A DNA stretch of 29,807 nucleotides from Candidatus Taylorbacteria bacterium RIFCSPHIGHO2_02_FULL_46_13 (GCA_001821015.1 MHRQ01000016.1:21782-51588), one strand, 5' to 3'. Shown: positions 1 to 7,338, numbered from the stretch's first letter. Translations and numbers: made by a program. The notes: generated by a model from the letters alone, not told the origin.

Positions 1-1
1 G

Positions 2-346
2 GCTGGATATTGGGGGATGTTTGGTGGAGGTATAGAAGAAGGAGAAACTCCCGAGCAGGCGCTCCGACGTGAGATTATGGAAGAAATAGAATATACAATG
101 AAAAAACCTGAGCCATTTTGTACTGATGAATTTGACGAAGAAGGAGGAGAGAATGATGTGATTCATGTAATAGCTCACAATTTTATAGAAAAATATGACG
201 AAGTTCAGCCGATTGTGCAACACGAAGGTCAGGGGTTTGGATGGTTTACTGTTGGCGAAGCTTTAAAACTCAAAGTTACTTCGCATAGACACGAAACTTT
301 GATACGAGTCAGAGAATTTCTCGCTCAGTTCTCAAAGAAAGAGTAA
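2..346 (+). CDS. Nudix hydrolase, 3' part (5' end outside window)
   Basis: The reading frame is open from base 2, before the first in-frame ATG at 17, so the gene starts upstream of the window. The Nudix box is visible at its start: G-x5-E-x7-REUxEE reads as GGIEEGE, seven residues, then REIMEE. The usual Gly after EE is replaced by Glu (EEIEY), a tolerated variation in some family members. Nudix enzymes hydrolyse nucleoside diphosphates linked to another group, with divalent metal held by the box glutamates. The rest of the domain (about 80 residues, rich in acidic residues) gives no substrate clue. Substrate cannot be assigned. The gene ends in TAA at 344-346. Confidence 0.8.
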   Translation, partial: AGYWGMFGGGIEEGETPEQALRREIMEEIEYTMKKPEPFCTDEFDEEGGENDVIHVIAHNFIEKYDEVQPIVQHEGQGFGWFTVGEALKLKVTSHRHETLIRVREFLAQFSKKE

Positions 347-448
347 CGGGGTCCTATAATTAAGACATGATGAAAAGACTATAGACACCGTCCTCAATCC
401 ACTCTCATCAGCTCATCAGAGTGATGATTTTGTCTCAAATCTGGTAAT

Positions 449-480
449 GGAAATAACAACACGGCCGTGTTGTTATTTCC
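449..480. repeat. Perfect 32-bp palindrome upstream of the hydrolase promoter
   Basis: Half-site GGAAATAACAACACGG is followed at once by its exact reverse complement, with no spacer. It lies four bases before the -35 hexamer at 485. It could be a bidirectional terminator for the Nudix gene or an operator for a dimeric regulator. There is no T-run right after the second arm, so a classical intrinsic terminator is less likely. The rest of 347-448 shows no gene. Confidence 0.75.
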
Positions 481-484
481 TGTG

Positions 485-513
485 TTGACCATTTGCTTGT
501 TTGACGATAGGGT
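485..513 (+). promoter_or_regulatory. Promoter of the secreted hydrolase gene
   Basis: TTGACC, a 17-base spacer, then TAGGGT. The -10 is weak, but the same arrangement (TTGACG, 17 bases, TAAGGT) followed by a homologous leader precedes the purD-like gene at 2200-2228, which supports both as real. The leader ends in a strong ribosome binding site (AAAGGAG, 543-549), which sets the start at 557. Confidence 0.6.
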
Positions 514-556
514 AGGTGCAAAGTTCTTTAAACAATTAAACAGAAAGGAGTCTCTT

Positions 557-2137
557 ATGCACTATAGATTCCATAGGCTCGCGTTCTGTGCGCTCGCCCT
601 TTTCCTCACCATCAGTTATGACTCGCGTTGCCAGGGTGCCGGGGTTACTGTCGTAACACACGGCCTAAACAGCAACGTAGATAGTTGGGTATCAGCCATG
701 ACTGCAGCGATTCCGGTGAATCCAAGTCTCCCCGGTACCAACTACACAACGTACAACCTGTCCTTTGTTCTTGATACAAATATTAATGCGTACATTCCGA
801 AGTGGAGTCGCATCGCGGGTGCTCATCCTCTGACGACCGATTCGGGAGAGATACTCATCAATCTCGATTGGCGACAGTGGGCGGGTGGCAGTAAAAGTGT
901 CTATGAAATCTCGTGGGTCGTTGCATACGTGCTGGCCCAAACGAACTTCATCTCTGAGCTCAATGGCCATGCGGTTGCTGAACTGCCCATACATCTGATC
1001 GGACACAGCCGCGGCGGCTCACTTGTTTCAGAAATGTGTTTGGACTTCGGTACGAACGGAATTTGGGTGGACCACTTCACGCCTCTCGATCCGCATCCTC
1101 TTAACAACGACGGATTTGATAGTAATCCGCCCTACACCGTAGTGGATGCGCCTGTGCGCACGTACGAAAATGTGCTCTTTGCTGACAACTATTGGCAGAC
1201 CGCCGCTTTTCACGGTGAGTCTGTCGCAGGAGCGTATAATCGTCAATTAATCCATTTGGAAGCTGGGTATTGGCCTGATTACTACGGTGATCATTTTGAT
1301 GTTCATCTCTGGTATCACGGCACGATTGATTTACGAACGCCGACAAGCGACTCAAATGCGACACTTGATACCTTCGAACGTTCCTACTGGTACGAGAGTG
1401 CTGAACAGCGTGGCACCAATGCGGGGTTTTGCTACAGTCTCATCGCTGGAGGCGACCGTTTGAGCACCAATAAACCGGCTGGTTCCAACACGGATATGAT
1501 TCGCACTGGATACAATCAGCACTGGGACTTAGGTGCAGGGAGTACCAATAATCGAACAGCATTGCCGACATACAGTGGGCGGTGGCCAAATCCTATTAAG
1601 GTCGCATTGCTAGGCTCATCAGTCATTCAGTATGGACAGAGTAATTCAGTCGGCTTCTACTATCAGTGGGCTCGCCCGTCCTCGGAGAGTGCGTTGGCAG
1701 AAATTTTTATTGATACGGATCACAACCCGTTCAATGGGAATGAGCGGTTGCTTGGACAGATGCAGGTGCCAGGTACCGGGCAAACGCAAGTTAACTATCG
1801 TATCGTGCCATTTACCGTTTCTTCAGCTGAAAGTGCACCGGGTACTCGTTATCTGTTTGTCAAAATGACAGATGGCTCTCGGCGACGGTATAGCTATGTG
1901 CCGCAGGCACTCTCTGTGCAAAGCGGAGGTCCGCCACAGCTTGTCATTACGAGGGCGGGAAGTAGTACGGTCGCTATTGATGTCTACGGTACTGTCGGTC
2001 AGCGGATTGTGCTTGAAGTCAGTACTGATTTGAGCGTGTGGCAGCCACGCGCGACCAATGTTCTTTCTTCTAGCGTCTGGAGATACACGGAGACAGTCAG
2101 CACAGCGAAACGTTTCTTCCGTGTCTCAGTTCCTTAA
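557..2137 (+). CDS. Secreted alpha/beta-hydrolase (lipase-like) with C-terminal module
   Basis: This 526-residue protein starts at the ATG eight bases after AAAGGAG rather than at the upstream in-frame codon at 467. The N-terminus is a signal peptide: basic residues, a hydrophobic stretch (FCALALFLTI), then Cys/Gly-rich residues. VVTHGLNSN looks like the oxyanion-loop segment, and GHSRGGS holds the nucleophile elbow with Ser151. Candidate acid and base are the Asp in PLDPHPL and a His in HFDVHLWYHG. The middle is probably a beta-rich domain. The last 65 or so residues (VLEVSTDLSVWQPRAT to RFFRVSVP) resemble the C-terminal module common in secreted Verrucomicrobia proteins. It likely cleaves lipid or another ester outside the cell; substrate unknown. 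Its style is unlike the rest of the window, which suggests transfer. A terminator follows directly. Confidence 0.75.
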   Translation: MHYRFHRLAFCALALFLTISYDSRCQGAGVTVVTHGLNSNVDSWVSAMTAAIPVNPSLPGTNYTTYNLSFVLDTNINAYIPKWSRIAGAHPLTTDSGEILINLDWRQWAGGSKSVYEISWVVAYVLAQTNFISELNGHAVAELPIHLIGHSRGGSLVSEMCLDFGTNGIWVDHFTPLDPHPLNNDGFDSNPPYTVVDAPVRTYENVLFADNYWQTAAFHGESVAGAYNRQLIHLEAGYWPDYYGDHFDVHLWYHGTIDLRTPTSDSNATLDTFERSYWYESAEQRGTNAGFCYSLIAGGDRLSTNKPAGSNTDMIRTGYNQHWDLGAGSTNNRTALPTYSGRWPNPIKVALLGSSVIQYGQSNSVGFYYQWARPSSESALAEIFIDTDHNPFNGNERLLGQMQVPGTGQTQVNYRIVPFTVSSAESAPGTRYLFVKMTDGSRRRYSYVPQALSVQSGGPPQLVITRAGSSTVAIDVYGTVGQRIVLEVSTDLSVWQPRATNVLSSSVWRYTETVSTAKRFFRVSVP

Positions 2138-2156
2138 CGTAGTAGTTCTTTGTTTT

Positions 2157-2190
2157 AAAGTCCCAAGCGAGATGCTTCGGGACTTTTTCT
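2157..2190 (+). terminator. Intrinsic terminator after the hydrolase gene
   Basis: AAAGTCCC and GGGACTTT pair around a 14-base loop and are followed by TTTTTC. It starts about 20 bases after the stop codon. Confidence 0.8.
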
Positions 2191-2199
2191 ATTTGATGA

Positions 2200-2228
2200 T
2201 TGACGAATGATATTTAAAAAGATAAGGT
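2200..2228 (+). promoter_or_regulatory. Promoter of the purD-like gene
   Basis: TTGACG, a 17-base spacer, then TAAGGT. The downstream sequence (AGCAACAAAGTTCTT, later TAAACAATCAAACAGAAAGGAG in two parts) matches the leader of the hydrolase gene at 514-549, apart from a 130-bp insertion at 2244-2373. Confidence 0.6.
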
Positions 2229-2243
2229 AGCAACAAAGTTCTT

Positions 2244-2373
2244 CTCAATTAGGACTTACACAGTTGGATGCAGTTCAAGGCGCGAGTGAGGAAACGACCG
2301 AGCCATACTTTTTAGTATGGTGAGGGAGTTCCGGAACAAAGCAACGAAGAAATGTGCCGACTGAGTAGTCCTA
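2244..2373. mobile_element. Palindromic element, family B copy 1, inside the purD leader
   Basis: Comparison with the hydrolase leader places the ends: AAGTTCTT (2236-2243) continues as TAAACAA at 2374, exactly as 521-535 reads without interruption. The insert is 130 bp. Outer arms AGGACTTACACAG (2251-2263) and CTGAGTAGTCCT (2361-2372) are largely complementary. Its core (2273-2353) contains GTTCAAGGCGC, CGAGCCATACT and AGTATGGTGAGGGAG with an internal hairpin. The core matches the reverse complement of 15422-15539 in order and spacing. It encodes no protein, so it could only move with help from elsewhere. It lies in the transcribed leader and would fold as a long hairpin upstream of the purD ribosome binding site. 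Confidence 0.75.
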
Positions 2374-2401
2374 TAAACAATCAAACAGAAAGGAGGCCGA
2401 T

Positions 2402-3694
2402 ATGGGCCTAACAGTTTTAATTCCCGGTGCTGGCGCAAGAGAGAATGCGTGGGCGTGGAAGCTCGCACAGTCACCACGTGTGGGAAAGATTTACTGCGCT
2501 CCAGGGACTCCTGGCACGGCGCAATTTGCGGAGAATGTCCAGATTCCGCCGACATCTATTGATCGTCTCGCTCGTTTTGCAGAAAGGCGTTCAATTGATC
2601 TGACCGTAGTTGGACGTGAGGATTTGCTGGGGCTCGGTATCGTCAATACATTTCGAGCTCGTGGTTTGCGGATTTTCGGTCCGACGCGTGCCGCGGCGGA
2701 AATTGAAACAGACAAAGCGTTGGCAAAATTTATGATGTCGGTTTCAGGAATTCCAACCGGGACATTTCGTGTCTTCTCTCGGTATGACGAAGCGGTCGTG
2801 TATGTTGTGGAATGTTTTACGCATACGCCTGGCCTAACCCTTTTTATAAAGGCAAGCGGCCTTGCGAGCGGGAAAGGAGCATACCGATGTGAGACGCTTG
2901 AAAAAGCGCAAGAGGCGCTTTGGAAAATTATGGTCGGCCGTGTTCATCAAGACGCGGGTGATAACGTGTTGGTGGAAGAATGTATTCCCGGTCAGGAGAT
3001 TTCCATCCATGCTCTCGCAGATGGTAAGTCATCCATATTGTTTCCGCCTGCGCAAGACCATAAGACTATTGGTGAAGACGAACGAAGTCCTATGACTGGT
3101 GGTATGGGAGTGATTACTCCCGTGCCATGGTTTAAGGCACATGACATGGCGGCGGTGGATAGACAAATTGTTCTACCTACGCTTTCTATGCTTGCTTCTT
3201 CAGGTAGAAGATTCTCCGGGTGTCTTTTTCCTGGTCTTAAAATAACGAACGAAGGGCCAAAAGTTCTGGAGTTCAACGCGCGATTCGGTGACCCCGAAAC
3301 ACAAGCGTATATGCGTTTGCTGAAAAGCGACCTCGTAGAACTCTTGTGGGCGTGCACGGACGGCACACTTGCTACTTGCAAGCTTGGGTGGCGTGGGGGT
3401 TTTGCGGCCTCTATAACACTTGCTTCAGGGTGGTATCCGTATGAGCAGAAAGGGAAATGTGGATTCCCGATACAGGGGATCAAAGAAGCCGAGAAGGTTC
3501 CGGGTGTTGTGGTATTCCATGCGGGAACGAAATTGATTGATGGTACGCTTTGCACGGACGGCGGGCGTGTACTTTCTGTCACCGCTCTGGGCGCAAGTCT
3601 ACGCGAGACGTTGGATCATGCCTACGAGGCAGTTCATCTTGTTTCGTTTAAGGGTATGCAATATCGAAAAAACATCGGAGCGAAAGCTCTGTAA
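2402..3694 (+). CDS. purD: PurD-like phosphoribosylamine-glycine ligase (divergent ATP-grasp)
   Basis: The 430-residue protein follows the strong site AAAGGAGG. GAR synthetase joins phosphoribosylamine and glycine using ATP, the second step of de novo purine synthesis. The whole fold aligns: N-domain with AWKLAQSP, FRARGLRIFGPT, the ATP-grasp loop KASGLASGKG, QDHK, TGGMG, VLEFNARFGDPETQ, VVFHAGTKL and GGRVLSVTALG. Several usually fixed motifs differ: GGREHA is GARENA, GPEAPL is GREDLL, KADGLAAGKG is KASGLASGKG, and GPNTGGMG is SPMTGGMG. These changes sit at substrate or ATP contacts, so it may be a paralogue with a changed substrate. No other purine gene is in the window. It has its own promoter and terminator, so it is monocistronic. 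Confidence 0.85.
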   Translation: MGLTVLIPGAGARENAWAWKLAQSPRVGKIYCAPGTPGTAQFAENVQIPPTSIDRLARFAERRSIDLTVVGREDLLGLGIVNTFRARGLRIFGPTRAAAEIETDKALAKFMMSVSGIPTGTFRVFSRYDEAVVYVVECFTHTPGLTLFIKASGLASGKGAYRCETLEKAQEALWKIMVGRVHQDAGDNVLVEECIPGQEISIHALADGKSSILFPPAQDHKTIGEDERSPMTGGMGVITPVPWFKAHDMAAVDRQIVLPTLSMLASSGRRFSGCLFPGLKITNEGPKVLEFNARFGDPETQAYMRLLKSDLVELLWACTDGTLATCKLGWRGGFAASITLASGWYPYEQKGKCGFPIQGIKEAEKVPGVVVFHAGTKLIDGTLCTDGGRVLSVTALGASLRETLDHAYEAVHLVSFKGMQYRKNIGAKAL

Positions 3695-3703
3695 CAATTC
3701 AAG

Positions 3704-3732
3704 ACCTAAGCTCTCGTAGCTTAGGTTTTTTT
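3704..3732 (+). terminator. Intrinsic terminator after purD
   Basis: ACCTAAGCT, loop CTCGT, AGCTTAGGT, then a seven-base T-run. It starts 10 bases after the stop codon. Confidence 0.9.
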
Positions 3733-3740
3733 GTGCAGAC

Positions 3741-3772
3741 AAAATAAAAACGTTCGCTACCCAGCGAACGTT
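3741..3772 (-). terminator. Minus-strand intrinsic terminator with no annotated gene before it
   Basis: On the minus strand AACGTTCGCT, loop GGGT, AGCGAACGTT is followed by TTTATTTTG. The ten-base stem is perfect. The T-run occurs only in the minus direction, so this ends a minus-strand transcript. Confidence 0.8.
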
Positions 3773-3881
3773 CTGATCTGGCCTATTCTTGGCCGACTAT
3801 GAAATACGAGTAGTAATGAACTTCATGCGGTCCTTTTGTTTATGGTCTAAACTAGAACGATGCCTTACCTAGGGCATCTCC
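3745..3881 (-). ncRNA. Candidate small RNA, about 137 nt
   Basis: A minus-strand transcription unit is defined by a promoter (TTGTAT at 3916-3911, 17 bases, TATACT at 3893-3888) and the terminator at 3772-3741. No long reading frame lies inside. Hairpins visible in the RNA are GATGCC/GGCATC near the 5' end, GGCC-AAGAATA-GGCC in the 3' half, and the terminator stem. A nine-codon frame (MKFITTRIS) follows an AAAAGGA stretch and could be a leader peptide or chance. It matches no RNA class I recognise. It sits between purD and msrB, antisense to neither. Confidence 0.5.
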
Positions 3882-3887
3882 ATAAAA

Positions 3888-3916
3888 AGTATATCAACTC
3901 ATTATGTATCATACAA
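3888..3916 (-). promoter_or_regulatory. Promoter of the candidate small RNA
   Basis: Minus strand: TTGTAT, 17-base spacer, TATACT. The -10 matches five of six consensus bases. Expected start is near 3881. Confidence 0.5.
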
Positions 3917-3956
3917 CTCTTCTTAATATTTTTTAACCATTCCCACAATGTCTTAT

Positions 3957-3984
3957 GTTGTACCATTCGTACGAATGGTACAAC
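3957..3984. repeat. Perfect 28-bp palindrome upstream of msrB
   Basis: The half-site GTTGTACCATTCGT is followed without spacer by its exact reverse complement. It lies about 65 bases before the msrB start and about 40 bases upstream of the small-RNA promoter in the divergent direction, a position that suits an operator shared by both. A loopless palindrome of this length suits a protein dimer better than a terminator. Confidence 0.7.
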
Positions 3985-4049
3985 GGCAACGAAAGGCTGG
4001 AGAATATATACAAGAGTGGTAAAATGATATTAGTCTGGAATTGGGCGTA

Positions 4050-4472
4050 ATGCATAATCAAAAACATATGGATTCAGAAATGAAAAAGACAAACGCAGAA
4101 TGGAAGAAAGAATTACCGTCGGAGGTCTATCATGTGACTCGCGAGAAGGGGACGGAACAGGCGTTTACCGGCAAATACCTAAACAACAAGAACGAGGGCA
4201 TGTATATTTGTTCAAATTGTGGAACGATGCTTTTTTCTTCCGATACAAAATTTGATTCAGGAACCGGTTGGCCAAGTTTTACTGATGCGGTCAATCGCGA
4301 ACATATAAAACTTCAGGAAGACCGGGAGGAGTATGGGATGAGTCGCGTGGAAGTTCTCTGCAAGCACTGTGGTGCTCACCTCGGGCATGTTTTTGACGAT
4401 GGGCCAGCAGATAAAGGAGGTAAAAGATACTGCATCAATTCCTGTTCGCTTATTTTTAAAGGGGAGGGGTAG
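4050..4472 (+). CDS. msrB: Peptide-methionine (R)-S-oxide reductase MsrB
   Basis: MsrB reduces methionine-R-sulfoxide in damaged proteins. The zinc-binding pairs are CSNC and CKHC. GTGWPSF and HLGHVFDDGP are family signatures, and RYCINS holds the catalytic Cys. A second Cys three residues later (RYCINSCSL) replaces the more usual Ala and could resolve the sulfenate, though this is inference. In-frame ATG codons lie at 4050, 4068 and 4080. None has a clear ribosome binding site, and homologues usually begin close to KTNAEWKKEL, so 4080 is also possible. A possible -10 (TAAAAT, 4019-4024) would leave only a short leader. Confidence 0.93.
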   Translation: MHNQKHMDSEMKKTNAEWKKELPSEVYHVTREKGTEQAFTGKYLNNKNEGMYICSNCGTMLFSSDTKFDSGTGWPSFTDAVNREHIKLQEDREEYGMSRVEVLCKHCGAHLGHVFDDGPADKGGKRYCINSCSLIFKGEG

Positions 4473-4570
4473 GCTGATGTCTCGCAGTGAGTGTGTTAGT
4501 AACTGGTTCTCCTCATATCATAGTCGGAAATTTTTTACCACCAAGCCACTTTTCCCTTGGAGGTATATAA

Positions 4571-4599
4571 TTGCAATATACTCGCTCATAGGGTATATA
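4571..4599 (+). promoter_or_regulatory. Likely promoter of the complex-I-like operon
   Basis: TTGCAA, 17-base spacer, TATATA. The expected transcript has a leader of about 110 bases carrying a hairpin CCTGTA-GTCT-TACAGG (4635-4650). No other promoter of this quality is seen before 4716. Confidence 0.5.
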
Positions 4600-4715
4600 T
4601 ACTGTTGATACATCAAACAATAGGAAGTCGCAGACCTGTAGTCTTACAGGCAGGATAGGGATATATTTTGTAATTTTAGTTTAAGAAACTGAACCATAAT
4701 TCGTTTTTTTACGGT

Positions 4716-5282
4716 ATGTTGAAATTTTTTTCAAAAATATTGTTTACGCCACAAAATGTGATTTCCATACATTCCGCTTCTCGTACAGAAAAGATGGGGG
4801 TGCTTGCCGTTGGTGAAAAAATAGAACAAAAGGTGAAGCGTCTGTTTCGAGGTTCTCTTGCTATCCGTCAGGTGGATGCAGGCTCTGACAATGCGGTCGA
4901 GCAGGAACTCGTCGCACTTTCAAACGCATTTTATGATGTGGAACGATTTGGCATTCACTTTGTTGCTTCACCCAAACACGCGGATATGCTTTTAGTGAGC
5001 GGTCCAGTAACCCGTAATATGGCGGAAGCCCTGCGACGGGCGTATGCAGCGACACCCGAACCCAAAATAGTGGTGGCCGTTGGCAATGACGCAATTGATG
5101 GCGGAATATATAAAGGTTCGTACGCAATTCTTGATGGAGTACATACCGTTATACCGGTTAATTATCAAATTCATGGAGACCCGCCTACACCGCTCGCGAT
5201 CCTTCAGGGTCTGTTAGACATATTGGAAATCATTGACTGTGAGTCTGTTACCACGGCAAATAGCCCAGCAGTACAAGAGTAG
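4716..5282 (+). CDS. hyfI-like: Complex-I/group 4 hydrogenase small-subunit homologue lacking all cluster cysteines
   Basis: This 188-residue protein is homologous to HycG/HyfI/NuoB, which normally carries the [4Fe-4S] cluster next to the active site. The family frame is plain: RQVDAGS, RFGIHFVASPKHAD, LLVSGPVT, KIVVAVG, DGGIYKGSYA, VIPVNYQIHG and PPTPLAILQGLL. At the cluster-ligand positions the cysteines are gone. Family DAGSCNGCD reads DAGSDNAVE (Asp58, Val61), VGDCA reads VGNDA (Asp115), and PGCPP reads HGDPP (Asp145). The only Cys is near the C-terminus (IIDCES) and is not a ligand position. No [4Fe-4S] cluster is expected. The stop is followed one base later by the next start, so the operon is tight. 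No obvious ribosome binding site precedes the ATG. Confidence 0.9.
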   Translation: MLKFFSKILFTPQNVISIHSASRTEKMGVLAVGEKIEQKVKRLFRGSLAIRQVDAGSDNAVEQELVALSNAFYDVERFGIHFVASPKHADMLLVSGPVTRNMAEALRRAYAATPEPKIVVAVGNDAIDGGIYKGSYAILDGVHTVIPVNYQIHGDPPTPLAILQGLLDILEIIDCESVTTANSPAVQE

Positions 5283-5283
5283 T

Positions 5284-7335
5284 ATGTTAGTTCTCATTGC
5301 ATCACCGACCGGTTTTATTGAGTTGATATTGTTTTTCGCCGTGGGAGCGATCGGAGCGTTGTGTTTGAGAAAAGACGATAAACTTGCCAATGTCCGGAGC
5401 AGTTTTTTTGCGATTGTCGGTTCGCTTTGGGGTACCATTTTCTCGGTTGGTGCTTTATTCGCACTGAACACGATACTTTTTAGCATCGGTACGCCTGTTT
5501 TTCCTCTTCTGTCAGTCTCTATTGCTATTGATAAACTCTCCGCGTTCTTTATTTTAGTCATATCGTTAGTGTCTCTTTTTTGTTCTATTTATGGATTCGG
5601 ATATGTAAGACACTTTTATGGAAAATACAGTATTGGCGCGCTGGGGTTTTTCTATAATATCTTTATCCTCGGCATGCTCGTGGTCGTTTCTGCGTCAAAT
5701 GCTCTCTTTTTTCTCATTGCATGGGAGAGTATGTCCGTGGCATCATATTTTCTTGTCGTGTATGATCGTCGTGACCCGAATAATATTTCGGCAGGGTCGC
5801 TCTATTTGGTTATGACGTATATCGGGACGGCGTGCATTGTCCTTGCGTTTCTTATGCTCTACAAATTTACGGGTTCTTTTGATTTTACAATCATAAAAAC
5901 AATGATGGGTACTATTCCGGATTGGATAAAGAATGTTGTTTTTGTCCTTGCGGTGGTGGGTTTTGGAACCAAAGCAGGTATCATTCCTTTTCACGGGTGG
6001 CTTCCCAGTGCCCATCCAGCCGCGCCTTCGCATGTCTCCGCGCTCATGTCCGGTGTGATGATAAAGACCGGAATTTACATGATGATTAGACTGTTCCTTG
6101 ATATACTTTCGCCAATTCCAGAGTGGTGGGGGCTATCGCTGTTAATCATTGGTTCTATATCATCTCTGTTAGGTGTTTTATACGCGCTCACGGAGCACGA
6201 TATCAAACGATTATTGGCCTATCACAGTATTGAAAACATCGGAATTATTTTACTTGGATTGGGTGCTGCGCTTACTTTTACCTCTCTTGGTATTCATTCG
6301 CTGGCGCTTCTTGGTCTTGTCGCTGCGCTTTTTCATACCCTTAATCATGCTACTTTTAAATCGCTTCTCTTTTTGAGTTCCGGTTCGGTCATTAACCAGA
6401 TGCACACAAGAAATATGGAAGAATATGGTGGACTTATCAAATATATGCCTCAGACCGCTTTATTTTTTCTGGTAGGGTCAATGGCGATATCCGCTCTGCC
6501 GCCCTTTAACGGATTTTTCAGTGAGTGGTTGACCTTCCAGACACTTTTCCAGGGGATAGCTTCACTTGATTTTTATGCAAAGTGGATATTTGTCGGAGCA
6601 GCCGCGGTGCTTGCATTTACCGGGGGACTTGCGCTGGCGTGTTTCGTCAAAGTATTCAGTGCGACTTTTCTCGCGCGACCACGGAGCAGTGAAGTAGCAC
6701 ATGCGAAAGAGGCTCCGTTCTCAATGCGTTTTGGTATGGGTGCGTTAGCTGTGTTGTCGCTGTTGTTGGGGATATATTCGGGACACATTTCGGCAGTCTT
6801 GGGCTATGTCGGGAGAGACGTAAGCATATTCCACGACGTCCCCGCGCTGTTTTTAAGTTCCGAAGCCGGACGGCTTGTTGTAGGCAATTTTTCTTCTGTT
6901 TCTGCGCCGGTGCTGTTTGCGCTGCTTCTCGTTGTCCTTGTCGTGACGTGGGGAGTTGTCAGATTTTTTGTGTATAAAAAACAAGAGATACACACTGGCA
7001 TTACCTGGGATTGCGGCACCGATTTAACACCGCGAATGGAGATCACCGCTACCGGCTTTTCCAGATCTATCATCTCAATATTCAAGAGTGTTTTGAAACC
7101 AAGTATGCAACACGCGGTTGAGTATCATGATGCGGTAAGCCGATATCTACCGAAGACAAGAACAGTCACGTTGGGCGTCAGAGATATGTATCGGCTCTAT
7201 CTGTATGAACCAATCAATGGTTTTGTTGTCAGACTTTCACGATATGTAAAAAGATTGCAAAACGGGATTATCAATGCCTATATGCTCTATATGTTCGTAG
7301 TTCTCTTAGTGGTGTTGTTTTTGGCAGTACGATAA
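5284..7335 (+). CDS. hyfB-like: HyfB/NuoL-like proton-conducting membrane subunit
   Basis: The 683-residue, many-helix protein is an Mrp/NuoL-type antiporter-like subunit of the membrane arm, which moves protons or sodium. The start at 5284, one base after the previous stop, removes an N-terminal extension that overlaps the upstream gene. The channel residues are present: Glu148 in IAWESMSVAS, Lys230 in FGTKAGIIPFHGWLP, Lys308 in HDIKRLLAYHS, and Lys359 in HATFKSLLF, equivalent to the key Glu and Lys residues of NuoL helices 5, 7 and 12. The C-terminal region past residue 570 has the soluble ITWDCGTDLTPRMEITATGFS segment typical of HyfB, then a final helix. This subunit looks fully functional. 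Confidence 0.93.
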   Translation: MLVLIASPTGFIELILFFAVGAIGALCLRKDDKLANVRSSFFAIVGSLWGTIFSVGALFALNTILFSIGTPVFPLLSVSIAIDKLSAFFILVISLVSLFCSIYGFGYVRHFYGKYSIGALGFFYNIFILGMLVVVSASNALFFLIAWESMSVASYFLVVYDRRDPNNISAGSLYLVMTYIGTACIVLAFLMLYKFTGSFDFTIIKTMMGTIPDWIKNVVFVLAVVGFGTKAGIIPFHGWLPSAHPAAPSHVSALMSGVMIKTGIYMMIRLFLDILSPIPEWWGLSLLIIGSISSLLGVLYALTEHDIKRLLAYHSIENIGIILLGLGAALTFTSLGIHSLALLGLVAALFHTLNHATFKSLLFLSSGSVINQMHTRNMEEYGGLIKYMPQTALFFLVGSMAISALPPFNGFFSEWLTFQTLFQGIASLDFYAKWIFVGAAAVLAFTGGLALACFVKVFSATFLARPRSSEVAHAKEAPFSMRFGMGALAVLSLLLGIYSGHISAVLGYVGRDVSIFHDVPALFLSSEAGRLVVGNFSSVSAPVLFALLLVVLVVTWGVVRFFVYKKQEIHTGITWDCGTDLTPRMEITATGFSRSIISIFKSVLKPSMQHAVEYHDAVSRYLPKTRTVTLGVRDMYRLYLYEPINGFVVRLSRYVKRLQNGIINAYMLYMFVVLLVVLFLAVR

Positions 7336-7338
7336 TCT

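Noticed and set aside
2256..2555. 99-codon minus-strand frame
   Set aside because: It spans the palindromic element and the start of purD on the opposite strand; no start signal or family.
2992..3582. 196-codon minus-strand frame
   Set aside because: It is fully antisense to conserved purD motifs and has no ribosome binding site or recognisable protein features.
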